From positions 1 to 64,000 of the IMG/VR virus record IMGVR_UViG_3300031111_000010: a stretch of DNA of 64,000 nt, one strand, 5' to 3'. Positions 38,707 to 48,900 of this stretch are shown here, one piece after another. The notes beneath the pieces are model-generated. The model did no database searches. It saw only the letters and a program-made list of their open reading frames with translations, and was not told the DNA's origin. A program made the translations under genes and the position numbers. The DNA comes from a virus. Each line of letters starts with the position of its first letter. Position 1 is the first letter of the stretch.

Positions 38707-39629
38707 TTATTTATCCATTGCTTTTTTCTCTGCTTCTAAATCCTTGATTAATATATTCACATAAATATCTTTTTCAAATTCTGCCATTCTGTTTGTTTCA
38801 GATACTGGCATATTACATTTTTTAGCAAGAATATATTGTTGTTCAATTATATCCTGAAAATTACCCCACAAATTAATTAACCAAAAAAATTTTGCTGAAT
38901 TGGTATATCACTTACTTCTTCATATTGACAATGTTGGCATTTTACCTTCTGTTCTAATTTCCATCCAAAAGTCATATTATCTACTTCTTTTCTTATAGCT
39001 TCCATTCCTGCCAGTGGAATGTTCTCTATGAAATACATTCTATCTTTGATATCAATATCACTATCCAATCCAGATGGTGTTTCGATTTTATCTATTGCAC
39101 ATGCATGAAACATAACCTGAAAGATATATGCTTTCTGAGTATCACTGAGACTTTTTGGGAAGTATTTTGGTTTCATATCTTCTTTCTGGTGTTTTCTTTT
39201 TATATGTCTCAGATGCACTTTTATCTGACCAAGTTCTACAATATGATTTTCTTCACTATCTAAATTTGTTAATTCCAATTCATCCAGATTTACTCTGTTC
39301 AATGATTGAGATTTACATTTAGGACAATCAAATTTAAACTCAAGTACTTCTCCTTTTGTCTTCTTACGAATTTCCATCAATAAGAACATTTTATCATATA
39401 GATAAAGATCATCCATATTGAACCCTTCAGATGAAACACTTGATGATATCAAATCATCAAGTGCCTGTTCTTGTACTACATAATTTGTTTCATTCTCATA
39501 AGTGAGAAGTCTTTTAATTTGACCCGTTGTTAATGGTTTGAATTTAACTACTTTTTTACTTCCCGGTAATTGACATTCAAACTCATATACATTTACATAA
39601 TCTAAAAAATTCGGTTTGTTATCTGACAT
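38707..39629 (-). CDS. Predicted -1 frameshift product of the gp26-type gene
   Basis: Near the stop of the 250-aa gene the sequence reads CAA AAT TTT TTT GGT TAA. A -1 slip on the seven-T run enters a frame open for about 60 more codons (F-F-W-L-I-N-L-W-G-N-F-Q-D-I-I-E to A-M-D-K), ending at 38707. That extension has no good start of its own. Long and short forms from a slippery site before the tape-measure gene are the known pattern of tail-assembly chaperones (lambda G/GT). Confidence 0.7.
38877..39629 (-). CDS. Baseplate hub/tail assembly chaperone, T4 gp26-like, 250 aa
   Basis: Matches the T4 base-plate family pattern: F-K-P-L-T-T-G-Q-I-K-R-L-L near residue 30, C-P-K-C near 106 and C-Q-H-C near 236 (zinc ribbons), F-G-W-K-L near the end. 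Late promoter at 39651. Zero-frame product of the frameshift pair. Confidence 0.75.
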   Translation of the reverse strand: MSDNKPNFLDYVNVYEFECQLPGSKKVVKFKPLTTGQIKRLLTYENETNYVVQEQALDDLISSSVSSEGFNMDDLYLYDKMFLLMEIRKKTKGEVLEFKFDCPKCKSQSLNRVNLDELELTNLDSEENHIVELGQIKVHLRHIKRKHQKEDMKPKYFPKSLSDTQKAYIFQVMFHACAIDKIETPSGLDSDIDIKDRMYFIENIPLAGMEAIRKEVDNMTFGWKLEQKVKCQHCQYEEVSDIPIQQNFFG

Positions 39630-39650
39630 ATTTTCTCCTTTTCTACAGTT

Positions 39651-39658
39651 TATTTATA
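39651..39658 (-). promoter_or_regulatory. T4-type late promoter TATAAATA
   Basis: Exact octamer on the minus strand, 22 bases upstream of the gp26-like gene. Confidence 0.75.
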
Positions 39659-39660
39659 TA

Positions 39661-40203
39661 TTAACCACCAGTTTCAGTGAAACTTGTTTCATGGTAGCTG
39701 TAAGTAAATGTTACATCAAACTGAGCGATTTCAGTGGTAGAGTAGTCCATTTGAATTTGTGCTACTTCTTTAGGCCATGCATCGTGAATTGTGAACTCAA
39801 GAATGACTTGACCTTCATAACCAATCATCTGTAATCTCTGGTCTGCCATAAACACATCATGAGTACTATAGAAGTTAGTCACTGGATCATGGCATAGATT
39901 TGACCATTCCTCAAATGTTTGTCTAATCTTAGCGTCTTTATCCACATTGAAAGTAATAACAACATCTGTATAGGTATGTTTACCCGGAAACTTCCAATCG
40001 AATCCTTGCCAGTTTAGAACCACTTCTTCAAGAGCAGTTGATGGCATCTGAGCAGTCTTTACTAAATAAATAGCATCCTCTTGACTAACACTCGCACCAA
40101 GACCTCCCGGCCATTGTGGTTGGTAGTAGAACAGGCTTGACTTTGCTCCATCTCCGAATCTTGCTTTAAATGCTTCTATATTAAATGATCTTACATCAGG
40201 CAT
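39661..40203 (-). CDS. Tail tube protein, T4 gp19-like, 180 aa
   Basis: Ends with the tube signature H-D-A-W-P-K-E-V-A-Q-I-Q-M-D-Y...Q-F-D-V-T-F-T-Y-S-Y, matching T4 gp19 (W-P-x-x-V-x-x-L/I-x-x-D...F-x-V-T-x-x-x-x-Y). Full-length. AAGGAGATAAGAAA ribosome site. Polymerises into the inner tail tube. Confidence 0.88.
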   Translation of the reverse strand: MPDVRSFNIEAFKARFGDGAKSSLFYYQPQWPGGLGASVSQEDAIYLVKTAQMPSTALEEVVLNWQGFDWKFPGKHTYTDVVITFNVDKDAKIRQTFEEWSNLCHDPVTNFYSTHDVFMADQRLQMIGYEGQVILEFTIHDAWPKEVAQIQMDYSTTEIAQFDVTFTYSYHETSFTETGG

Positions 40204-40215
40204 TTTCTTATCTCC

Positions 40216-40533
40216 TTATTTCTTCATTTTTAATTTTTTTAAGGCTTTTTCTAAATCAGGTATTACTTTGGTTTTGAAAGTTTTTAGACTTTGCAATGCA
40301 CCATCATAATTTTCATAACCAATCATTCTTTGAATATCTTTAGGCCAACCAACTAATACTTGAACAAGTCCAAATGCCTCTTTATCTTTTATACCTTTAC
40401 CAGCAGTATAATCTTCTTCCATAGGCATATCTTTTTTGCCTTTTCTTTTTTTCTTTTTCATTCCAGTACCATCTTTGCTTCCAGCACCAGAACCATCACA
40501 CTTCTCATCCATATATTGTAAAAATCTACTCAT
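40216..40533 (-). CDS. Leader-bearing small protein, 105 aa
   Basis: Second ATG chosen: M-S-R-F-L-Q-Y-M-D-E parallels the leader of the 58-kb ferritin-like gene. Gly/Lys-rich linker with K-K-K-K-R-K-G-K-K, then a helical domain. AGGAG six bases upstream. It sits between sheath and tube genes. May be packaged or a tail-associated factor. Confidence 0.65.
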   Translation of the reverse strand: MSRFLQYMDEKCDGSGAGSKDGTGMKKKKRKGKKDMPMEEDYTAGKGIKDKEAFGLVQVLVGWPKDIQRMIGYENYDGALQSLKTFKTKVIPDLEKALKKLKMKK

Positions 40534-40551
40534 CATTTTCTCCTGTTATAA

Positions 40552-40569
40552 GGGGGGTAAACCCCCCCC
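40552..40569. terminator. G/C hairpin between sheath gene and next gene
   Basis: GGGGGG/CCCCCC stem with TAAA loop and no T-run. Likely an attenuator or mRNA-stabilising element giving more sheath than downstream transcripts. Confidence 0.55.
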
Positions 40570-40575
40570 ATTATT

Positions 40576-42414
40576 TTATGGTGTTGATGCTGCAACCAGT
40601 TCGGTAAAACTTGCTCCTGTCTTAGTAGCAATCAAGTTCAGCACGATAAATTCTGCTGCTCTTGTAGGTTTGATATAAATATCACACCAAAGTTCATTTC
40701 GATCAATTCTCTCTGCTGAGTTGTTTCTCTCATCACAGACAATTAGGTAATCGAAAATTCCCCTTCTTGCTACGATATCTCTCAAGAAAGGATCGATCAT
40801 ATTAATGATAGCCAATCTTGTGAAGGTATCATTTGGTTCAAACAGGAAGTACTTCAATGCGGTACTTACCGCTTTACCGATTATGATAAATAGTCTTCTC
40901 ACATTAACTCTATTAAATGCTGAAGATTTATCAAGCATGTTTTTCTGACCCCATACAACCTTTCCTTGACCCGGAAAGCTCACGATAGGATTCAGACCAT
41001 TCTTATAAAGAATATCTCTTTCACCCTTTACAGGATTCCAACCAAGTTTCCTTACATTATTTATTTGACCTCTATTCAAACCTGCTGGTGCAAACCATGC
41101 TTCTGCTACATCGTCAGTATTTGCGTAAATACCAGCAACATGTCCTGAAGCTGGTATCCATCTATGTTTAGCATTCCACTTATCATAGACTTCTAACCAG
41201 TTTGCATAAGTAGCAACATAACTTGTGTTGATATTCAAATTATATGTATCATGATTTCCAAATCTATAATCTCTACAATCAGTAGCTTCACTACCTTTAT
41301 TATTTACTACTAATGATTTAGGTACATCCAAAACACCAACTGCATCTGCTCTTGCAATACAGGTAGTATTAATATATTCCTTAACAGTAGTAGATTTACC
41401 AGAATCTATAAAGATATTAACATCAATTGATTCTGGATCAGCGTATAAATCAATTGCCTCCATAATATCAGCATCTTGTACAACATCACCGTTACCTCTT
41501 GCTCCACCACCAAGTGATTGATAATCTGCCATTCCCAATGTAGAGAAGTCTTTATTCTTAAATAATGCTGTAGTTGCTACTCTAATATAACTTGAGTTAT
41601 TATTAATCCAATTCTCAACGTAGATATTAGCACCAGTATCATCAACTTCATCAGGATCAGAACTTACAAGATGAACTTCTACTATTTCATAGGGAACCGG
41701 ATTCTTATTAATATTTTCTTGTTTTGCTCTCTTTACTAGAACAAGAAATTGTTTATCATTATCAAAAGAAGCATCTACTTCTTGATCTAAATCATCATAT
41801 AATGTTGCTGATAATCCAAGACTTGCTGCTGCTGTTCCTTGTCTTACACCATTATAAGCATTTCTACCTACAATTGCTATTTTAACATAGTTACCCCATT
41901 CCCCTCTACTTGAAGCAATAAATGCCATATCCTGACCATTCTCTGGTCTACCTGTATCGAATGTGGTATCCTCATCACCAAAGTAATCAGGGTCTTTTGA
42001 ATCAAAATCACTTAACTGATATCCGTTTGCTGTTGTATATGCTGTAAACACATCCCCTCCTGCTGAAACTGCTGTTGCCATTGTTCCATAACTACCCGCA
42101 AAGGTAGCTGATGGAGCTAATACTCTTGTACAGTACAAATTTTGACCGAATTGAAGAAATCCTGCTGCTGCCATGATATCTTCATATGATTGACCTCTCT
42201 TTGAGAAACCACCTGCTGCTACTGATAATGCTTCCTCTGGTCTACCAAAGATATCAACTAATTCATCAATATCGTTTACCAATTGTGTCTTTAACTCTGG
42301 ACCTTTCCATGTATCTCTAAGGGTGATAACACCGATAGATGTTGCTACTGCTGGAATGGTAGTAGTTAAATCAATTTCGTTTACGTCCACCAAAGGACTT
42401 AGATACATTGCCAT
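40576..42414 (-). CDS. Tail sheath protein, T4 gp18-like, 612 aa
   Basis: N-terminal Y-L-S-P-L-V-D-V-N-E-I-D and S-x-G-V-I-T-L-R-D-T-W-K-G-P-E domain, variable middle, and conserved C-terminal region (W-N-P-V-K-G-E-R-D-I-L-Y, F-L-F-E-P-N-D-T-F-T-R, I-K-P-T-R-A-A-E-F-I-V-L). Contractile sheath of a myovirus tail. ATG at 42414 follows GGAGGAAAAT; the upstream ATG contains that ribosome site and is rejected. Its first 110 residues are duplicated in the next upstream gene. Confidence 0.93.
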   Translation of the reverse strand: MAMYLSPLVDVNEIDLTTTIPAVATSIGVITLRDTWKGPELKTQLVNDIDELVDIFGRPEEALSVAAGGFSKRGQSYEDIMAAAGFLQFGQNLYCTRVLAPSATFAGSYGTMATAVSAGGDVFTAYTTANGYQLSDFDSKDPDYFGDEDTTFDTGRPENGQDMAFIASSRGEWGNYVKIAIVGRNAYNGVRQGTAAASLGLSATLYDDLDQEVDASFDNDKQFLVLVKRAKQENINKNPVPYEIVEVHLVSSDPDEVDDTGANIYVENWINNNSSYIRVATTALFKNKDFSTLGMADYQSLGGGARGNGDVVQDADIMEAIDLYADPESIDVNIFIDSGKSTTVKEYINTTCIARADAVGVLDVPKSLVVNNKGSEATDCRDYRFGNHDTYNLNINTSYVATYANWLEVYDKWNAKHRWIPASGHVAGIYANTDDVAEAWFAPAGLNRGQINNVRKLGWNPVKGERDILYKNGLNPIVSFPGQGKVVWGQKNMLDKSSAFNRVNVRRLFIIIGKAVSTALKYFLFEPNDTFTRLAIINMIDPFLRDIVARRGIFDYLIVCDERNNSAERIDRNELWCDIYIKPTRAAEFIVLNLIATKTGASFTELVAASTP

Positions 42415-42464
42415 ATTTTCCTCCATTTTCAGATATTAATCTGAGCTTTTCTATCCTTCATATA

Positions 42465-42472
42465 TATTTATA
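42465..42472 (-). promoter_or_regulatory. T4-type late promoter TATAAATA
   Basis: Exact octamer on the minus strand, about 50 bases upstream of the sheath start. Confidence 0.75.
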
Positions 42473-42498
42473 TTTTTTAAACTTTTTTTTCAGTTATG

Positions 42499-43377
42499 TT
42501 ATGCTGGTAGTACTGACGATTCACTTGAACTTGAGCTTAATGAACTTGAACTTAAAGAACCACAAACCAAGAACTCAATATTTGTTACACTAAATGATGT
42601 ACTATCAGCATAATTAGTAAATGTTAATAGAGTTAAGTCATTTGAAGTCCATTCAATATCAAATGTTCCCATACCAGAAGGAGTAACAGTACCATATTCA
42701 CCAGCAGAAACATTAGTTGATAAAAGTTCATTAGTTGGAAAATCAAAAGAACGTAATTCCATTGTTAGTGGAATATCCGGTGTCCATGTAACTCTTATTT
42801 TACTAGGTCTAAATCCAGATGCCCATGGCGATGGCTCAGTCAATGGAGCTAAACCAACACCCGGATAAGCGAAAGTAACACTATCCCATTGTTCTAATTC
42901 AGAATTCCATGTTGCTCCCCCTTCAAGATCCTCCCATATTGTATTATCAAAATAGGTTTGCCAAGTAGGAGGACCAAATGGACAAGATGAACTACTGCTA
43001 TTACTAGTCGAACTACTGCTATTGCTTCCCCCTAATTCTTCTACTGTTCCATAACAACCTGCAAAGGTAGCACTTGGTGCGAGTACTCTTGTACAATATA
43101 AATTCTGTCCAAATTGTAAGAAACCAGCAGCAGATAGTAAATCTTCATATGATTGACCTCTCTTTGAAAATCCGTTTGCTGATACTGATAATGCTTCCTC
43201 TGGTCTACCAAAAGTATCTATCAATTCATCAATGGAATTTACTAATTGAACTTTTAATTCCGGTCCTTTCCATGTATCCCTTAATATAATAACTCCTATT
43301 GACGTAGCAACAGCAGGTATTGTTGTGCTTAAATCAATTTCATTTACATCTACAAGGGGTGATAAATACATTGTCAT
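42499..43377 (-). CDS. Sheath N-terminus fused to a lectin-like domain, 292 aa
   Basis: Residues 1-113 are nearly the same as the sheath N-terminus (M-x-M-Y-L-S-P-L-V-D-V-N-E-I-D-L through A-P-S-A-T-F-A-G), with high nucleotide similarity. A Ser/Asn linker (117-135), a jelly-roll-like domain (136-270) and a poly-Ser tail follow. The sheath middle and C-terminal domains are gone. Inference: it inserts into the sheath or collar lattice and displays the lectin. AGGAGAATAAT ribosome site. Confidence 0.85.
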   Translation of the reverse strand: MTMYLSPLVDVNEIDLSTTIPAVATSIGVIILRDTWKGPELKVQLVNSIDELIDTFGRPEEALSVSANGFSKRGQSYEDLLSAAGFLQFGQNLYCTRVLAPSATFAGCYGTVEELGGSNSSSSTSNSSSSSCPFGPPTWQTYFDNTIWEDLEGGATWNSELEQWDSVTFAYPGVGLAPLTEPSPWASGFRPSKIRVTWTPDIPLTMELRSFDFPTNELLSTNVSAGEYGTVTPSGMGTFDIEWTSNDLTLLTFTNYADSTSFSVTNIEFLVCGSLSSSSLSSSSSESSVLPA

Positions 43378-43380
43378 ATT
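43022..43380 (-). repeat. Duplicated sheath 5' end (partner at 42060-42420)
   Basis: About 360 bp shared with the sheath gene, including long identical runs such as TCATATGATTGACCTCTCTT. Indicates a fairly recent tandem duplication. Confidence 0.85.
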
Positions 43381-43407
43381 ATTCTCCTAAAAATATTCTT
43401 CTATTCT

Positions 43408-43415
43408 TATTTATA
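43408..43415 (-). promoter_or_regulatory. T4-type late promoter TATAAATA
   Basis: Exact octamer on the minus strand overlapping the stop of the upstream adhesin gene; drives the sheath-lectin fusion. Confidence 0.7.
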
Positions 43416-45867
43416 AAATAAAAGGTTCAGTTGGTACTGTGAAATCAGATTTATATAAACATTTATATTTAGTAACTCTCCATTCATCCCAATAACTTCT
43501 AAAATTCTCAGAACCAGCGTTATTTCCTCCAAAATGAAATCTAGTTTGTGTTAAATCATTTCCATTATCTCCATGAGTTTCTTCTGTTATTCTTATACCA
43601 TTTACAAAATATCTCCATATATAACCTTCTCTTGTTAAAGCTATATGACTCCATACATCATTAGCTATAACTGCTCCATTAGAAGGAGAAACTACATTTA
43701 CATAAACACCAGAACCATATGTTTGAACAAATAATACACAAGGACTTGATGTAGCTTCATGTATAATCCAAAGACCACCTGCTGTAGCATTATTTCCTAT
43801 TTGAAAAACTCTACCATATGCATCTCCCAATCCATTATTAGCTGGTCTTATCCATCCTTCAATAGTAAAGTCTTCTGTTCTTAATGCTTCTGGTGGGAGA
43901 GCAGTTCTAGAAAGTAAAGTATCCGTATCACCATCACATCCTAAAGAAGAAGACCCAAATTTGAATTGTGCTGTTCTCAATCCAGCATTATCATAATGAC
44001 CAAAAGCATCTAATCCACGAACATCATCATCTACTACTTGACTAAGGTTTGGTCCTTCAAAATGGACAAGAGATATAACTTTAGCACTTGTACTTGAAGA
44101 ACTACTCACTGAATTTGATGAACTACTAAATGAGCTTGAAGATTCAGAAGAACTTGAAGAACTCTCACTTGAAGAAGAAGAACTATATGATCCTTCTATA
44201 AGCATGTGATCATTAAAAATATACATTGTTGTTTTATTTTTATTTGTATCTAATAGGTCATCTAAAACTCTCCATTCAGCAACTATACCATCCCATCTTG
44301 AATTTGGATTATTAATTAATCCACCTAATCCAAAATTATAATCATCATAATCATCATTTCCTGAAGAACCAGTACCATCATCATAGAAAATCTCACCTAA
44401 ATATACTTTAGGATTAGTTACTGTCATAGTTTGAGAATAAGAATACCATACATCACCTGATGCTGTATCACTAAAACTAGTACTTCTACCACCAGTTACA
44501 TTACACCATGCTCTTGCAGGATTAGTTGTATCATACCACAAACATCTATCATTTTGACCCATAAAAGGACCACTAGCAGTAGTTTTTATTGCAGGATCAT
44601 TATCAGCTTTAAAGAACATTTCTATTTGAGCAGATGTATAAAATCTTGTTTTCTTAATATTAGTATCAAGATATTGATCAACACCATTGAAATGCCATCC
44701 ATAACCCATTGGTGTATCTTCTACCCATGCACTTGCTGGTAAAGTATTTGTTATATTAAAACTTCCATTTGCTGAATTATAAAAAGTAGATGCACTTGCT
44801 GGTTCATCAAAGTGTATTACTTGTCTATATTGTTGATTATTTCCAAGTACAGCTTCACTCCATACTGATTGTGCTGGTGTAGTTCCTTTTATACCAACAT
44901 TAGCTGAATTATCAACACCATCAATTCTCACTATTATGTTTCTATTTACACCTATATTTAAAGGCATAGCAAACCAAATTATAGGATTACCAGTATTCCA
45001 ATTTAATATCTCAGCAGGATATTCAGTACCATCTGATGCTAATTTTATATGTAAATTCTCTAATGGTTTTCCACTTTGAACTATTGGAGATGTTTCATCA
45101 AGTTTTAACATTACAGGATAAACATTATTTCTGAATATATTAGCACCACTTGTATGATAAAATAGTTCTATTGGTGTAAATGAGAAAGAGCTTGAGCTTG
45201 ACGATAAACTTGAGCTTGAGCTTGAGCTTGAAGAACTATAACTTGAGCTTGAGCTTGAGCTTGAAGAACTTAGGCTTGAAGATGAAGATGATCGTTCTGA
45301 TTCGCTACTTGATGATTTACTACTTGAACTAAACTCAATTGACCATGCTGTATCTCTTACATAGAAGTAATCATAATTGAAATTGACAGTACTTTCTAAT
45401 AACACATCTCCTTCATGTTGAGAAAAAGAAACTTCTCCCATTGTGCTAGGCCAGATACCTACAAAGATAACTTCTAATATTGCATATCCATAATTATTAG
45501 TGACAACAAGAGAACAATCAACTGAATACTCATCATGATATTCAGATATTTTATTGTTATTATTGTTAATATAACTCATCCAATCGAATAATAATTTCCA
45601 ATTATAAAGCAATGAATCGACAGTAAAGCTAACCATCCATGGATCATATTCCATTGGTATCATTCCACGCTTTGTTTTATTACCTTGCCATCTATGTTCT
45701 TCATTTGCTAAAGTAATTGATGGAAGCATTGTGGTATGGATATTCATAATAAATGGATTATTAGCACCGATAGAATTCTCACCGGGAATTAATGGAAACA
45801 CTAATTGATAATTCGTAGGTGTTCCCTTATCCATATTATTCAAATTTGATGTGTTACATACTATCAT
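43411..45867 (-). CDS. Tube-fold-anchored modular adhesin A, 818 aa
   Basis: Residues 1-180: tail-tube-like domain (F-V-G-I-W-P-S-T-M-G-E-V-S-F then F-N-Y-D-Y-F-Y-V, as in gp19). 181-232: poly-Ser. About 235-545: DUF2341-like plus LamG-like modules. About 549-590: poly-Ser. 595-818: C-terminal LamG (F-T-I-E-G-W-I-R-P, W-R-V-T-K). No ribosome site; the late promoter abuts the ATG. Likely tail-displayed receptor or glycan-binding protein. Confidence 0.8.
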   Translation of the reverse strand: MIVCNTSNLNNMDKGTPTNYQLVFPLIPGENSIGANNPFIMNIHTTMLPSITLANEEHRWQGNKTKRGMIPMEYDPWMVSFTVDSLLYNWKLLFDWMSYINNNNNKISEYHDEYSVDCSLVVTNNYGYAILEVIFVGIWPSTMGEVSFSQHEGDVLLESTVNFNYDYFYVRDTAWSIEFSSSSKSSSSESERSSSSSSLSSSSSSSSSSYSSSSSSSSSSLSSSSSSFSFTPIELFYHTSGANIFRNNVYPVMLKLDETSPIVQSGKPLENLHIKLASDGTEYPAEILNWNTGNPIIWFAMPLNIGVNRNIIVRIDGVDNSANVGIKGTTPAQSVWSEAVLGNNQQYRQVIHFDEPASASTFYNSANGSFNITNTLPASAWVEDTPMGYGWHFNGVDQYLDTNIKKTRFYTSAQIEMFFKADNDPAIKTTASGPFMGQNDRCLWYDTTNPARAWCNVTGGRSTSFSDTASGDVWYSYSQTMTVTNPKVYLGEIFYDDGTGSSGNDDYDDYNFGLGGLINNPNSRWDGIVAEWRVLDDLLDTNKNKTTMYIFNDHMLIEGSYSSSSSSESSSSSSESSSSFSSSSNSVSSSSSTSAKVISLVHFEGPNLSQVVDDDVRGLDAFGHYDNAGLRTAQFKFGSSSLGCDGDTDTLLSRTALPPEALRTEDFTIEGWIRPANNGLGDAYGRVFQIGNNATAGGLWIIHEATSSPCVLFVQTYGSGVYVNVVSPSNGAVIANDVWSHIALTREGYIWRYFVNGIRITEETHGDNGNDLTQTRFHFGGNNAGSENFRSYWDEWRVTKYKCLYKSDFTVPTEPFIL

Positions 45868-45872
45868 AATCT

Positions 45873-45880
45873 TATTTATA
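45873..45880 (-). promoter_or_regulatory. Late promoter TATAAATA abutting start codon
   Basis: Only five bases (AGATT) separate the octamer from the ATG at 45867, so T4-type initiation would give a leaderless mRNA. Confidence 0.7.
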
Positions 45881-45948
45881 TATACCGTAAAATATTAACT
45901 TGTGCTTAAATTACTTCCTTTATCAATAGAATACTAAACTGCTATATC

Positions 45949-48900
45949 TTAAAGTGTAAGAAGATCGCCCATAATATTATGTGATACCGCTTTAGCATAA
46001 GCATCTGAACGTCCAGCAAGAGACAGTCTGAATTCAGACATAAGCCACTCATGTTTGTCTCCATAGACAGGACGATACCCATACACTTGAAAAAGAACGG
46101 AATCGGTGTCAGTACTTGATTCTAATAATACTTCTCCATTATTATATATAGTTAGTGTACTTGATGTTCTCTTAACTATAAAATGAGTCCACTCACCAAC
46201 AACAATATCAGCATCCTCGTAATTTGTGCTGCTGCCCCCACTATCAAGATCAACATAAATCTTTACATTTGCGTGAAAGGCTATTCCTTGGTAAGAATTT
46301 CCAGAAGCATTTCTGCATATACTGGCAACAAACGTGGGAGGGAGTTCTTGTCTGTTATATAAAAAGTCTAAAGTAAAATCTCCTGATATAGAAAAGTCTT
46401 CTGATATATAATCATTAACTCCATCAAAGTGGATATGAGCATATCCATCTTCTCTTGAAAAAACTGGTGTTCCGTGAAGTGTTCCATCATGAGCATTTAC
46501 AGTAGAATCTGTGGCATCTTCTACTAAATGCCAAACCGCTTCATAGTCCTCATCCCATACACCTTGAGCAGCAATTTCTCCTGTCTCCCCTATATAACCT
46601 GTTATTCCGTCACATGAGTTAATTGTGAAGTTGTCAAGTGTTACATCAACAACCCCATTATTCTCTTGCTCAAAAAATAATTGAACAGTGAGATCATTTG
46701 AATTACTCGTTACCAAACTTATTCCATCTGTATTACCTGAACCCCATACCCACTCATCAGTCACCCCCCAATAATAGGCAGTTATCAATCCACTACTATT
46801 TCTAGTAAGTCTTAACTTACCAGTAGTATGAGCAGTCCACAAAGAGGTTTCAGTTCTATCTGTTCCATATACTCTATATTCTTGATCCCCATCAGAACTT
46901 TTCTGCATGTTAATCAAACCAATTTGGGAACCAGCATCCAATAATCTGAATATAGGTAAGTGATGAAAACCATCATCTGGAGTTGTGAGAGAAATAATAT
47001 CAAAATCAATTTGAATATCAAATGCTCCAGACAGAATAAAATTACTATCAATTTGAGTTTTGTGATTTGCATCATCTCCAAGAGAATTATATTCCAATTT
47101 ATTATTTTGAATACTCAGATAATCAGAACCAACAGAAACGGTTTTTGTCCATTTGGCAGAGTCAGGAGAGCTACCATCTTCTCCTGTGAAATCATCAAAT
47201 ACTTCAGGAGAAGTTATTACCCGTTCGTAATTATTTTCTTCACCAAAAACAACCTTGATGGTAGTGTCTTCACTACTGGAAGCTGACGGAATTCTCGCAT
47301 GAAGAATACCAAGATCATTTGTTGGGTTCCATTCTTCTACTTCTGTGTAACATTCAACATCATCTACAGTGATATGGAGATACTTCCAATCTGTAGTCTC
47401 TGTAGCAGATACAATAGTAGATGGAAGAACTATTCTTACCGGAAAGTTGGTAAGAGTGGCATCAATTTTACTACTATCTATTGTGTAATATAGTGGTGGT
47501 GTAGTAGAACTTGAGCTTGAACTTGATTGACTTGAACTACTTCCTTCTGTTAATAGTATATTTTTCAATACTGCATTTGTAGCTTTTAACCATGCAGCAG
47601 ATCGAGTAATAGAAGATATCCGAACTTCTCCAATTTGCCCATTAAACCAAATGGACGATGGATTATCCCTATTATCTTTTCCAATTTTTAGTGAATAATC
47701 ATTTTGCAGACTTCCTGATCCTAAAGTATCATCATTATTTTTTGTCACTGTATCTTCTATTCCAGAAACAAATAGCTTCAGAATTTCACTCGCACCCGAT
47801 CCATCGTAAGTATGAGCAAGATAATAAAATTCATCATCTTCTAAAATGATGTCTGCGGTATAATCTTTTACATCTGATGAACCTTCTCTTAAGTAAACCC
47901 TGAACTGCTGTGAGTCAGTGAATTCAAAATTTATTGCTCCGACTGAAGAATTGCGATAGTTGCCAATGATCACACCCCTGTCGTTATCTCTTTCACCAAG
48001 AACAAATGCTTCAAATGAATGTTTTTCATCTCCTTGTAAATCCAGAACATTCACATCAGTGTCGGTTCCCATATAATCGTTACTGCCATCAAAATCTATT
48101 GCTTTACCAAATACTCCATCTACTAAATCACCAGAAGTCATACTACCATAAGTAGTACAATGTCTCTCATGGGAAGTAGAATCAAGGACCACCTTTGAAG
48201 CATCCGTTGGGTCTTGATTCATATGGTAAACCATTTCAAAACCAGAATTCCATACATTCTGTGCAGCAGATGTTCCAGTAGAACCAATATAAGAATTATT
48301 ACTTCCATATTCTAATTTAAGATTGATATCATGTCCACTTGGAATAAATGGAACTTTAGTCCATATTGTTCCAGATGTTTCCCAACTTTCAACTTCAGTA
48401 AATAATTCAGTACCACCAGATGTTACATGTAAATTCTCATATGAATTAGCACTTGTAAAATCAGATGGAAGTATTATACCTACTGGAAAATCTATTAAGT
48501 TCTCATCTATATTATTACTATCAATGGTGTAATATAATGGTGGTGTAGTACTACTTGAACTTGAACTTGAAAGAGAACTACTACTACTTGAACTTGAACT
48601 TGAAAGAGAACTTGAAGAACTTGAACTTGAAAGAGAACTTGAAGAACTTGAGCTTGAAGAACTTACTGATGGACAAATAACAGTACCACTATTGACAATA
48701 AAATTATCAATATCACATCTATTATTATCACCTGCATTATAGTCATACATTAAGAATCTAACAAAACAATCATCTGTAGTCATTGTTTTACTACCAGCAG
48801 AAGACCAACTACCAGAATTAGCATTATCATAATATACTGATACTGTTGATCCACTTCTTGTTATTCTTAATCTACCATAATCATTTGTTCTTCCATAAGT

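Noticed and set aside
38708-38715. GATAAATA before the tape-measure ATG
   Set aside because: It is coding sequence for the end of the frameshift product (M-D-K-stop) and only three bases from the ATG.
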